Below, piece after piece: positions 21,893 to 34,200 of a stretch of 64,000 nucleotides of DNA. The notes under the pieces were generated by a model, which was given only the letters and a program-made list of their open reading frames with translations, did no database searches and had not been told where the DNA came from. The stretch lies in the NCBI GenBank assembly GCA_029255685.2, contig CM055320.2, forward strand, positions 47,713,910 through 47,777,909, given 5' to 3'. Made by a program: the position numbers and the translations under genes. Within the stretch, counting starts at the first letter, position 1. Every line of letters starts with the position of its first letter. Source of the stretch: Silene conica. Its lineage: Eukaryota > Streptophyta > Magnoliopsida > Caryophyllales > Caryophyllaceae.

Positions 21893-22390
21893 TTAAAAAG
21901 GGTAATAGTCAACAACTTGTATCAACATACAAAAGTAATTTAAATGAGAATTATTTCCTACGGCAAGAGCCTTTCCATTTTTGAGATCGGTTAAGTATTT
22001 AGGGCAATTCCGTTTCCAATGACCTAACCTCGTGCAATAATGGCACTTATCTTCAACTATTGAAGATGAGGTAGAAGCACCTTTCAAAAAGGTCTTCTCT
22101 TTAGTAGGTTTGGATTTGGAGGTTTTCTTGCCATTGCCTTTGAAGGCACTCCTCTTGAACTTCCCTTTTCCCTTCTTCTCGATGTTCAAAACATCCTTTG
22201 TGGAACTATCATTAAGTCCCATGTCCCTTTCCGCTTGGACGAGCATCTTATTCAATTCTTCCAACGTGGTTTCTTGATTTCGCATGTTAAAGTTCACCCA
22301 GAACTGAGCATACGATTTCACCTTATTAAGGGAGTGAAGAACTCGGTCACTGATGAGGGGGTCGGGAACATCAACTCCTTGCACCTTGAG
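21893..22390 (-). pseudogene. Ty1-copia gag, C-terminal part, truncated by element D
   Basis: The frame encodes a copia Gag C-terminal half: a helical segment LISDRVLHSL...YAQFWVNFNM with a TTLEELNKMLVQAERDM block, a Lys-rich linker, and a CCHC knuckle CHYCTRLGHWKRNC about 45 residues before the stop. The frame is open to 22390, where element D begins, so the true N-terminus and start lie on the far side of D, outside the window; GTG at 22384 is not a start. Gag would coat the element RNA. No pol follows. Confidence 0.85.
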
Positions 22391-23746
22391 TGTAATACCC
22401 TGTATTCCATTTTAATATTTATTATTTATATTGACGTGTATTCGATAATTAATTTATCGAATAAGGTTTATTTTTATATTTTTTTTATATGTTATGAGTA
22501 ATGTGTCGAGTAAGTGTATTAGTTAATTTTAAGTTGCGACTTATGAACGGGAACCAGTGTTTTATGTTCTCGGGATGCGTGATGGGTTTGGGCTTACGTT
22601 TAATGGTTGATGGGTGATATTTAGTTGTATAAACATCAAAGGATGAGAAGAACAACAAAACCCTAATACTACCTATCGACATTCTACCCAACGCTTTCAT
22701 CCATCGACAAATCTCACAAAACTCAAAACCCTAATTCCCCTTCACTCGCTGCCTCTATTTCTGCCTCCTTCCATCAACAAAGCTTACCCTACTGTGGCCA
22801 TGAGAAGAACAAGGGAGAAGGAAAAAAACGAGTAAGGAAACCATCACCATTTCATCACCACCATCGTTTTCTTCAAGCGTTGTGCGGTAGAAAACTAGTA
22901 AGTGTTTACAACCTTTTAATAACTTTGTCGATTAGAGTCGTGTTGTCGAGAGTAATCCATGTTCTATGTATATCACGTTTATCGTTTTCAGACCATCATA
23001 GGACCACCATAACTGTTATGTCGACGGCCTTGAAACACGACAATAGAATGAATTTTGACGATACTGTATTTCTGCGTGGGTTTTGTATCTCGTTAACGAT
23101 TGCTTAATTAATTGTGTTTGGGTGTAATTCAGGTCGTGGGTTATGGGTAAAGGTGGTAGAAGAGCTATAGGTTGTCGTGGGTCGTTAAAAGGGGGTGTTG
23201 GTTGGTCGGAGCATCACCAGAAGTGGGTCGGGTTTGCGGTCAGAAACAGGGGCGAACAGGAGGTCGTGAGGGAATGGTGTTTGTGGGCGTTTTTCAAGGG
23301 TTTTGTCTAGTGTCGAGGGCTAGTGGTTGTCACCAAGGGGGTCATGGGTGGTGAGTGGTTTCAAGTGTAGCGTTAGGTGGTGGTTAGAGTGGTTGAATCG
23401 GTGGCTGGGGTCACGTTTCAGGGCACTCACGCTATGAGTATTGGGTTATGCGGGTTACGGCAGGAGGGTCATGGTTGTTTGAAGGGTTGTCGACAGCAGG
23501 TTTGGGCAAGGCTTAAGTCGAGGGGACTGTCTAGGGGTTCACTGGGGTACAGTGGTGGCAACCACCACGTCGTGGTGGTGGTTTAGGTGTCAGAGAGGTG
23601 TCGATGGGGCTGAGTTGAGGGTTGGCCAGGGGCTGTGGTCGTGAGGCCTGATTACGGTAATGGGCTGTTGGTGTTTGTGTTGTGCGTCTTACAACTTTCG
23701 TAGTTGTTGTTGTTTAATTACAAATGTTTGTTTATTATTAGGATTA

Positions 23747-23784
<38 letters not shown>

Positions 23785-24972
23785 TTTATGATTATCGTTA
23801 TTATTATCATTACAAGTATATGTTGTTATTAATCTTATATTATCTTCCATGTTGATATCATGATTAAAATTATTATTAGTGTTATGATTTTTTTAATGAC
23901 ATGATAATAGTATGATTAACATTGTTAGTAAGTTTTGTTTAACATTAATCTTGTAATGTTAGTTGTATTGATGTTATCTTTATGAGTTAATAATCGTTCG
24001 ATAATTTAATTATCGAACTAATTAATATTATTGTTAGCATTATTGATGTTATCGTTATCATGTCATTTAGTTAGTATGTTGCTATGGAGTATTCCTTCAA
24101 ATGGCTTAACTTTTTGGCAAGGTTACTATTTTCGGAAATGTCTATTTTAGGAAGTTACTATAGATGGTATACGTACTTAAATTATGGGATCTAGGAAGCC
24201 TTATTGATTGTAGTATTATATGTTTAGGTAACGTTTTTCGTGTGGAACACTTTTAGCAGCTGCGCAAGTGACAATTTCATCCGACAGTTGAGGTAGGGGA
24301 TATATATATATCTGTGGTCGTATTATGATATGAATTGTGTGTGTTGCTTATTATAAGATTGATATAATTGATTATGAATGTATTATGGATTGTTTGATTA
24401 TTAACGATTATTGTGGAGAATGGGACTGTGAAATGGGTCTTGTGATACGGCTCTTGTGATATGGGACTTGTGATATGGCCATGGAAGTGTGGTGTGATGG
24501 AGGTGTGGTGTGATGGAAGGTATGGTGTGATGGAAGGTGTGGCGTGATGGTGGTGAAGTGGTTGATTGAATGATATGGAGATGGAGGAAGATGCGGTTCT
24601 ATTGTTGTTTATTGTTTTATCTATTTCCTACTCAACCTCGTGGTTGACCCTGTGTATTCGTGTGACACCTACGATGATCCGGAATGGGGAGTAAATTTTA
24701 CAGGAAAGATGGTGCTATGGGAGCATGGGATGGCGTGAGCACTTAGATGGACCGACTTAGAATTAGATCACACACTTCGAAGTTATCAGTTGTATTTCTT
24801 GTTTCCGCTGTGTCATATTTGTAACATTAAAGTTTAAATTTTACCAATCTTATATAAAGTACTTTGGTTGTTTTATTTTGTTATTCACTACCTCGGTCAT
24901 TCCGAGACGGCAACAGTCCTACTTATTTGAGAATGTCTGGCTAAAGGCTCTTAAATAAATGGGGGTGTTACA
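22391..24972 (+). repeat. Element D 5' LTR
   Basis: 2582 bp, TGTAATACCC to GTGTTACA. It contains a donor GTAAGT at 22898-22903, a G-rich island at about 23190-23670, an ATT microsatellite at 23749-23782, GTGTGGTGTGATGGA-type short repeats at about 24487-24550, and the paired hairpins at about 24894-24970 (CTCGG-TCATT-CCGAG, then a long arm ending GGGGGTGTTA). Confidence 0.93.
23749..23782. repeat. ATT trinucleotide microsatellite
   Basis: About 11 uninterrupted ATT units in the D LTR. Confidence 0.9.
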
Positions 24973-24975
24973 AAG

Positions 24976-24987
24976 TGGTATCAGAGC
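24976..24987 (+). other. Element D primer-binding site (initiator Met tRNA)
   Basis: TGGTATCAGAGC, 3 nt after the 5' LTR, followed by GAACGATCC as in elements B and C. Confidence 0.92.
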
Positions 24988-25203
24988 GAACGATCCTCAG
25001 GCCTAAACCAAATGAATAATAATGAACGTAGGAAGAGTCTAATAAAATGAACCCCGAGATGAAACTGATAGGTGCCCAAAAAAGGAACGGGATGAGTTAG
25101 GAGCCCCATCACACCAAACCATGGGCCCTTTTGGTTCTGTCTCGGGAACCCAATGAGAGTAATTGAAGAGTGGGGTAGATTATATAGTGACTTAGTTATC
25201 TTG

Positions 25204-25238
25204 TACTAACGTTCTTGCAGGAGAAGAATGAGGTAAGT
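25204..25238 (+). promoter_or_regulatory. Conserved splice signals and 12 nt micro-exon in the element D leader
   Basis: TACTAAC (25204-25210), acceptor CTTGCAG ending at 25220, micro-exon 25221-25232 with ATG at 25228, and donor GTAAGT 25233-25238. Same architecture as in B and C. Confidence 0.6.
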
Positions 25239-25900
25239 CATATTTGAGTTATGATTAATGATGTGTGTTGGGAAAGATATGTGTAATATGAAATGTGGAT
25301 CAATCTGGATGATGGAATTGAAATTTTAAGAGTTTAGAGGTGTAATTGTGAACAATGGTTAGAGTAGTGTGATCATAGTATGTTGGTGTTTGGAATGTTC
25401 ATATGGTATATGGTTATTAAATGACTATCGTAGCTATGTAATATATTGGGTGATATTTGGATATGAATGATCAGATTCAGATGTTATAGTGATCCATGTC
25501 TAGTGATATGCGTAATGTGATACCCCAAGCCATGAATGATATATAGTTATGTGTTGCATAGATCGTACTTAAGGTTTACATTGCAATTTCTATTGACACA
25601 CAATTAGTTTAGTCATAGAGTCATGTTTCAATAAGTGGCACCTTGGTGATTTCTGTTATACATATTTACATACTATTATGTTGTAATTGTTACGATGGTA
25701 GGAACTAATGCATTGTTCATACATGTATAACTATTGAATTATTTCGTGATGTTACTTCTCAACTTCGAAATCTTACCGTCTTGTAGATGACAATTTCGGT
25801 TGAAATAATGATGTTAATTTGGTACAATGTGATTCCAACGCTTCAAATGACACGTCAACATGTTTTGGAAAAATAATGGTTATATTTAAAGGTGATAGTG
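25239..25900 (+). other. Element D internal region, left piece
   Basis: Non-coding, AT-rich, similar to the B interior. It ends at TAGTG (25896-25900), the target duplication of element C. Confidence 0.8.
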
Positions 25901-27153
25901 TGTAACACCCCCATTTATTCAAGAGCCTTTAGCAAGACATTCTCAAATAAATCGAGCTGTTACCATCTCGGAATGTCCGAGGTAGTGAATAACAAGGTAA
26001 ACAAACCAAAGTACTTTATATAAAAGTTGATTAAATTTAAACTTTTGATATTACAACTATTACGCAAAGAATAAAGTACAACTGATAAAATCTAAGTATG
26101 CGATCTAATTCTAAGTAGGTCCAAGCCATGTCTCACTCCTTGCCCAAGCTCCTAGTCCATCTGTCTCTGACCTGTAGAGTCTACTCCCCATTCCGGATCA
26201 TCGTAGGTGTACACGAATACACTGTCAACCTCGCGGTTGAGTAGGATAACACAATAATAAATAATGCAACAAATATGATATGCAAATGCCATGATATGCT
26301 CGAGCTCAATCACAATCTCAATCTCAAATCTCAATATCAAACCCGAAACACCAAGCCATACCGAACCTCCCGGCAGACTATAATCGGTCGTCACCGAACA
26401 CCAGCTCAATAACAGATAAGACACCAGGCCTGGTCTGCAGAACCACCCTGGGCTTTATATCAGAACAAAATCTGATTCACATCGCTCTCAGTAACCAATG
26501 CATATGCCATGCTCATGAATGCAACAATACTCTTAATCAATCATGCTATTAAATAATGCGATGCTCATACCACTAATTACAATCAACACTCAATCCAACT
26601 AACATCATTATTATATCAATCATGCTCAGCATCCATAATACACAATTTAACACCCATTCATAACACGTCATAGATTATGGTACAATGTATCCTACCTGGA
26701 TAGCAATATAGTCCAAAAGCAAACCGGCAAGTAAATGGAACTATGCCTCTTCAAAACCGTCACCTAACAATATAATATACATAATTACTAACTAATATAA
26801 TTACGTAAACTAATATAACATATCAATTATTCCATTTAACAATTCAAATAATATATATTACGCATAACGAGACCGTATTAAACATGACTAATTCAATTAA
26901 CTTAACCAACCCGACCTTATTACATTTATAACTAACTTCAATTAAACAAACGAACATAGAAAATATAACCGAGCTATTGATAACCGTCACATCCTTGTTA
27001 TAATGAAATCCTTTTAACAATTTTAATAATTAAAACACGAGTATCAATTGCCAATAATAATCAACATGTTATTACTGACAATATTAACAATAATAATAAT
27101 TACTTATAATCATAATATAATACTAATAATAATAAACATAAACATAAACATAA

Positions 27154-27194
<41 letters not shown>

Positions 27195-29010
27195 GACAAA
27201 CAATGACAATAACAATGAATACTAATAATATAATAACAACACAATAATAATTATAACATAATAATAATAATATCATGTTGATAAAACAACAACAATAACA
27301 ACCCAATAGTAATAATATAATAATAATAATAACAACAATAATATCAACAATAATTATATTAATAATAATAATAACACACACATATATATAAGCAGCCCAA
27401 AACACGACTTCAGCAGCAACAAACACGACAACAGCAACCTCGAAACACGAACAGACCCGACACCTACTTCGCGACACCACCGACACTAGCTTGGTCCCTC
27501 ACCACCGACACCACTGGCCCCAACCTAAAGTTCGTACTACCCACTACAACTTCCACCCATAGGTCACCACCAATGACCACCACAACCACCACCACGACGG
27601 GTTCAACTAGCCTGCCCGTAATAATTCAACACTCTTTTCCACAAAAACCGTTTGTACCCCCTCCTTCTCTCGTCTATTTCTCTCACCACCTTACCCTACA
27701 CCACCTCTGGCCACCACCTTTGTCACCACTGACCCACGGTGGTCCCAGGGGTGGTACCAACTCCCTCTCGTCTACCCTTCAGCCACTGCAATAACCGCCC
27801 CAAACTCCCTGCTCCAAAAGAATGCTTCCTGAACCGCTATTTCAGACGCCTATATCAGAACGAATACACGGCGGTTTCAGTCGCCACTCACCACCCTAAC
27901 TACCACCACACAACCTACTAGCGTACTACTACCATTACCCATACACCTGTACTCAAAATTAAACCCAAAACACGAACGAAAGGCAACAAAACGCGCAGAA
28001 ATACACGCGCAGGTAACAGAGTATTCGAGGTGTATACTATCGACATCTAGGGCCTCGGTTATAAGAGCTTTCGTGGTATAATGGTGGTTTAAACATGAGG
28101 TACATGTTGTATATACTAGCAAGATTATTCACGACCATACAATACAGATTCGAAGCAATAAAAAAAAACGAACAATTACTTACGAACACTACAGCGCGAG
28201 GGTGATGACGATGGGGCTGTTCTTGTCTCGCTATTTTCTCTTTCGTTCTTCTCTAATCACACGGCAGTCTACGGCATCCTTTGGTGTAGGAGAGGTTGAC
28301 GAGAGGTAGCAGCATGAGTAGGGTTTTTGGTGAGTGTTGAGGGTGGCAGATTGTGATGTCGATGGAGGCAAAATATGGGGGTATGGTGATTAGGGTTTTG
28401 ATGTTGAGTGTCGATGGATTGTGTAGTTGTAACTAGGGTTTCGTCTCTTCATTTTTCTCTCTTGAGTTAACACGGTCTAAACATCCCAAGCCCACTACGT
28501 GTCACACATAACCCGAGTTTAACAGCCCATCACGCTTCTCGAGACATTCAAACATGTTCCCAACTCGTAACTTAAAATAAACAAGTACGTATAAATTATT
28601 TATACCAAATAATTAAGTAATTTATTTAGTATTAATAAATATTAATTAAATTAACTAAAAGAATATAATTTTATTAGGACTAATCATAAAAATATATATA
28701 AAATGTAGGGTTTAAATACAATTATGACGTAAATAATAAAACAAGTATAAATGAGAAATAAATATAAAATTTGAAATATATCAAATTACAATATATTAAC
28801 AAAATAAAGAAAATACGAATAAAATGTTATTTTACGAAGTAATCATCAAATATAAAATGATTATGAAATACGAATTAATCGTAGAAATACGATTTATAAA
28901 ATAATAATGGTTTACATAAAATAAAATACTTTATAAACATTCCGTTTGGAATACAGCAGTCAAACATGGTTTGACTACCGTTGACCGAGGCTAAAATACG
29001 GGGTATTACA
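25901..29010 (-). repeat. Element C 3' LTR
   Basis: 3110 bp. Minus-strand start TGTAATACCCCG at 29010 and end GTGTTACA at 25901. The paired terminal hairpins are at about 25903-25985, a splice donor GTAAGT (minus) at 28178-28183, and an AAT microsatellite at about 27153-27193. The 5' copy is 29 bp shorter, mostly through the microsatellite. Confidence 0.93.
27153..27193. repeat. AAT trinucleotide microsatellite
   Basis: About 13 AAT units, contracted in the partner LTR near 42388-42410. It generates hydrophobic Ile/Leu/Val open frames on the minus strand that are not genes. Confidence 0.9.
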
Positions 29011-30201
29011 GTCTTCCCTCCTTAAAATGAACTTCGTCCCGAAGTTCGCCACCCCATAACGGTAAAGAACTTATAACAAGCATGAAACAATCACAAATAG
29101 CACTTATATAGATTTCAAAACACGAAATGTTACATTCTACCCTCGTTAAGAGAACTTTGTCCCCAAAGTTCAACGCATAACTAAGTTAAAAGATACTTCA
29201 CGAATCACATTATAATGCATAACAGAAGTAAACAGGATTATAAGTATATTCGAACAATCACGACATATCAATTTTTTTTTCATGCTATAACAACTAATCA
29301 TATCATAACCTTTAACATTTTACAATCCTATCCTCCTTAAAGCATGGTTACGTCCTCGTATCCCAATTACAAAATTCCGCATCCAGCGTTCAAGCAATCA
29401 TCGAAACAACAGTCATAAGTCATCTGATAAGTTAATTACCCTAACTAGACAACTATCATCCGGCTTTTAAGGCAATCAAACACAGTTGGCAATTTCACAT
29501 TACACAGTAAAGCAAAATTAGGGTAGTTAACACGTATATACCTTTGAAATCTCATTTAACAAAATTTAACATATTTACACCAATCTTAGACAAGGAAAAC
29601 AGCTTAGCATCTCCAGGTATAAAGAAGTTAAACCAATTAATAATTCAATATATTGCGATCAGATTTTAAACATAGCAGTGTGTAATCTACTTTGTGGCAT
29701 AACAATATACATGAAGAAATTATAAAGACTAGAATCGCAGGGAACTAGAGAAAGATATACCATTAATATATGAAAGATATACCATTAATATATGAAAGAA
29801 CATCAACAAGATTCACATTGTTCACAATATTCACACTTACTTATAACAATTAGATTGCTATATCATGCTAATGATTTTACCAGTTAAATTTATTCTACCA
29901 CGTGTCCAGACTCTTCTCTGATGAACATGATTTTAACAATACATATGAACACCACATAATTATTTTGAGGTCATAGCAATAAAAACAATAGCGTCCGTAT
30001 AATTGAAACTACTTTATATAAAGCTCAACGAAATGACAAGGTTACATTATCATATAATAGCGTTCATATTCATATCATTTGCCTACTGTTCATGTTACTA
30101 AAGACATAACAGAGTATTACATGGTTATATCACAAAATTCATATTTGATTCAACTTTTAGTATAAAACTTTATCATTTCAACAATCATTTATCACGCAGC
30201 A
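29011..30201 (-). other. Element C internal region, 3' piece with hairpin-polypurine modules
   Basis: Non-coding. Read on the minus strand, module 1 is AACTTTGGGGACAAAGTT (29153-29170) followed by a purine-rich run and TGTAACATTTCG (ending 29123). Module 2 is GAACTTCGGGACGAAGTTC (29029-29047) followed by AAGGAGGGAAGAC and the LTR. It ends on the right at CAGCA (30197-30201), the target duplication of E. Confidence 0.85.
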
Positions 30202-31229
30202 TGATGCGGACCATCGTTAATTCAATCCCAAGAAATATTATTAAACAAAGATATGAGTCATATTAATCAAAGCTACAAGATAGGATCAACTTCCGTTCTT
30301 AGGATTGCTTGGGAAGGGATTGAAACCCTTGGGGCGTGCGAGTAGAGGAGGCACGAAACCCTAGATTAATTAGGGTTTGTGTTTTATTCTTTTTGTTATT
30401 TTAATTAATTTGTTATTTAATTAATTAAGTTTGTTACTAGTTTGTTACAACTAGGTTGTTAAAGTTGTTACAAGGTGGTTACAAAATTAGTTATTAGTTA
30501 GTTATGAATTTGTTATTAAGTTGTTAGGGTTTGTTACTACAACTTAATCTTTTATTTGTTATTTTATCTTTTAGATTAAATAAGGATTATCTTTAATCCA
30601 TAGGATAGGAATAGAAACCCTAGGAAGAGTAGTAGTACACGGTTTGGCCGAGCACTTGGGGACCGTGTAGGGTTCTTGTTCTTTCCTATTTCGATTCTGG
30701 TTTGTGACGGATGACCTTACTATAAATAGGCATCCTTAGTTGTTTGTTTTATTCATCTTATTATCAAATTATAAACAAAACCTTTTGTTAAGTTTTACTT
30801 ACAAATCTAAAGTATCTGTGTGAGCTTTAAAACCCGAAGTATCTGTGTGAGCTTCAAAATAATTGAGAGGGTATCTGTGTGAGCTTGATCAATTATCCTA
30901 TCCATCGACAATCATAAATCATTCATCAAATCGTTTCACAAATCTTTCAAGTATTAAGTGCTGTGCCTTATTACGTCATCAACAATCTTTATTCAAGAAG
31001 ATCAAGAAACACCAAGATTCACCACCACCGTTGACCACCGTCCACGGCGAGCCACGTCACCACCACCGGCCGTTCGTCCGTCCACCATTCATTCATTATT
31101 CTTCGTTCTTGGTTATTTTTCGTTCTTTATTCGTTCAAGATTGTATTATTTTATTAGTATTTTTATTCCGCTGCAACATCCGTATTTTTGTTGATTATCT
31201 TTATTGATTATCACCCCAAATACGCATCA
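30202..31229 (+). repeat. Element E1 5' LTR
   Basis: 1028 bp; one base shorter than the other copies (CGGACC versus CGGAACC near 30209). A TATA box TATAAATAGG is at 30721-30730. Three copies of GTATCTGTGTGAGCTT follow at 30812, 30839 and 30871 in the presumed leader. Confidence 0.95.
30721..30730 (+). promoter_or_regulatory. TATA box of the E LTR promoter
   Basis: TATAAATAGG, a strong plant TATA box, about 510 nt before the LTR end. Equivalent sites are at 35017, 39313, 53309 and 57606. Confidence 0.75.
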
Positions 31230-31232
31230 AAT

Positions 31233-31244
31233 TGGTATCAGAGC
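31233..31244 (+). other. Element E1 primer-binding site (initiator Met tRNA)
   Basis: TGGTATCAGAGC, 3 nt after the LTR. Copies at 35529-35540 (E2) and 53821-53832 (E3). Confidence 0.93.
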
Positions 31245-31299
31245 TTCGGCTCTTGGTCTAATTTTTATTATACCGGTTCTTGGGAGAAGTTTTGTTACA

Positions 31300-34200
31300 A
31301 TGGTATTAAGGAACTTGCATATAGAGGCCGACGAAGGGATCCACGATCAAAGGGAGAGGATTTTTCGTACAAAGTGCAAGATAAAGAATAAGGTGTGTAC
31401 TATGATCATTGATAGCGGTTCTTGTACTAATCTATTGTCCAAGGAGGCGGTTGAGAAACTACAACTACCCAAGATTGATAAGAAACATCCTTATAAACTA
31501 TATTGGCTTGATGGGGAAGAAGGAATTAACGTAAACCAACAAGTCCTAGTTCCATTCAAGATTGGTCCGTATGAAGATGAAGTATGGTGCGATATTGTGC
31601 CTATGAGTGCTAGTCATATTCTATTGGGAAGACCATGGCAGTTTGATCGAAAGGTGATACACAACGGGAGAACCAATGTTTATAGCGTGCCCAAAGGAAA
31701 AACAATATTTGATCTTCAACCATGGGTTCCAAAGAAAAGGAGTGAACCTAAGAAAGACATAGAAGAGATGATAATAGAGGGGAAAGAAGTAGAAGAGGCG
31801 ATCACCAACGGAGAACCAACGTTCATGATGGTAGTAAGGGACGTAGGAGGCCGTGAGAGTGGCGAGGAGGAGGGTCGGCGTGAGGTGCGAAGTTTATTGG
31901 AGGAGTTCAAGGATGTGTTTCCGGAAGAGCTACCCGACGGACTACCACCACTACGAGGGATAGAGCACCAAATCGATCTTATTCCAGGAGCAGCGTTACC
32001 TAATAAACCCGCTTATCGTTGTAATCCGGAAGAGGCAAAAGAATTACAAAGACAAGTCCAAGAATTGATGGATAGAGGTTATGTACAAGAAAGCCTAAGT
32101 CCATGTGCAGTACCAGCTCTATTGGTACCAAAAAAGGAAGGAACTTGGAGGATGTGCATTGACAGTCGCGCCGTCAACAACATCACAATTAAATACCGAT
32201 TTCCTATACCAAGGTTAGATGATATGCTCGACGAACTCGCAGGATCAAAGGTATTTTCTAAACTAGATCTAAGAAGTGGTTATCATCAGATGAGGGTTAG
32301 GGAAGGAGATGAATGGAAGACAGCTTTTAAAACGAAGCAAGGGTTATACGAGTGGCTCGTTATGCCATTTGGGTTGTGCAACGCTCCTAGCTCGTTCATG
32401 AGGCTAATGAATGAGGTATTAAGACCTTTCTTAAATAAATTTGTGGTTGTTTACCTAGATGATATTCTTGTGTATAGCCAAAGTAAAGAAGAACACAATA
32501 CACATCTAAGAGCAGTATTTGAGATGCTTAGAAAGCAAAAATTATATGGGAAACTAGAGAAGTGCACGTTCATGGTAGCAAGCGTGGTCTTTTTGGGATA
32601 CATCGTGGGTGAAAGAGGAGTGAGCATGGATCCATCAAAAGTTGAAGCAATACAAGCTTGGCCTATTCCTAAAACAACCACGGAGGTACGTAGTTTTCAT
32701 GGTCTAGCATCGTTTTATAGGCGGTTTATTCAAGGATTTAGTTCTATCATGGCCCCTATTACGGAGTTAACAAAAAAAGGAGAGTTCGTATGGACATCAC
32801 ACGCCCAAAAGGCGTTTGAGGAAATAAAAAAGAAGCTTTGTTCGAATCCCGTACTTGCCTTACCAGATTTTAGTAAGTTGTTCGAAGTTGAATGCGATGC
32901 AAGTGGGGTAGGAATCGGCGCAGTATTGGTGCAAGAAAAACGGCCAATTGCCTATTTCAGTGAGAAGTTGAACGGTGCTAGGTTAAACTATTCCACCTAT
33001 GACAAGGAGTTCTATGCGATTGTAAGAGCTTTGGATCATTGGGCACATTATTTACGTCCTAGACCTTTTATACTACATTCGGATCATGAAGCTTTAAAAC
33101 ATATTCATGGGCAACAAAAATTAAATCCAAGACATGCTAAGTGGGTTGAGTTCCTACAATCTTTTACGTTCTCTTCTAAATACAAGACAGGTAGTTCAAA
33201 CATAGTAGCAGATGCATTGTCAAGGAGACATTCTTTGTTGGTTGAATTAGATGCAAGGATTCTTGGTTTTGAGCATATTAAAGAACTATATAAAGAGGAT
33301 CCCGATTTTTCAAAGGAATTTTTGAATCCGGAAGGATTATACACCACGCAAGACGGCTACCTATTCAAGGGGAACCGTTTGTGCATTCCTAAGGGATCGA
33401 TGAGAGAATTACTTGTAAGAGAGGCGCATGGAGGCGCTATAGCAGGGCACTTCGGCATTCAAAAGACAAATGAGATGTTAGGAGAACACTTTTATTGGCC
33501 TAAGATGAGTAAAGATGTTCAAGATATTATTAGCAAGTGTGTAATTTGTCAAAGATCAAAGAGTACGTTCAACAAGGGTTTATATACACCTCTTCCAGTA
33601 CCAGTTCAACCATGGAATGAGGTTAGTATGGATTTTATTTTGGGATTACCACGTACTCAACGCGGTAAAGATTCTATTATGGTTGTGGTAGATCGTTTTT
33701 CTAAGATGGCGCACTTTATACCGGGTCATAAGACGGATGATGCAACAAAGGTAGCTGATCTTTATTATAGAGAAGTTGTTCGATTACATGGAATACCACT
33801 TACCATTGTATCGGATCGGGATGTTAAATTTCTTAGCTATTTTTGGAAGACCTTGTGGAGATTAGTTGGTACTAAACTTTTATTTAGCACCTCCCACCAT
33901 CCGCAAACGGACGGCCAGACCGAGGTCACGAATAGGACGCTCGGGAGTTTATTACGTGGGTTGGTGAGTAAGAGTACCAAGGATTGGGATATCAAGTTAG
34001 CTCATGCGGAATTTGCGTACAATCGTACTCCTTCGGCCACCACGGGGCGTGCACCATTCGAGATTGTCTATGGGGTGAATCCGTATTTACCTATTGATCT
34101 TGTACCTATCCCAAAGAAAGAAGTTATTAGTTTTGAGGCAAAGGAGAGACAAGCCACCTTTATGAGGATGTGTGAACAAGTTAGAGCTCAAATAGAGAAG

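Noticed and set aside
27100-27486. 119-128 codon hydrophobic frames at 27100, 42345 and 60638, resembling membrane proteins
   Set aside because: They are translations of AAT/ATT repeats in the C LTR; the Ile/Leu/Val content is a by-product.
30863-31207. 114-codon frame in the E LTR, present in every copy
   Set aside because: It has no motif, its low-complexity His/Pro/Thr stretch reflects CCACCACCG repeats, and it is not supported by comparison with A or F LTRs.
31204-31299. Upstream ATG extending E Pol by 32 residues
   Set aside because: The stretch translates the LTR end and primer-binding site; the ATG at 31300 has better context and matches the start of similarity to A and F.
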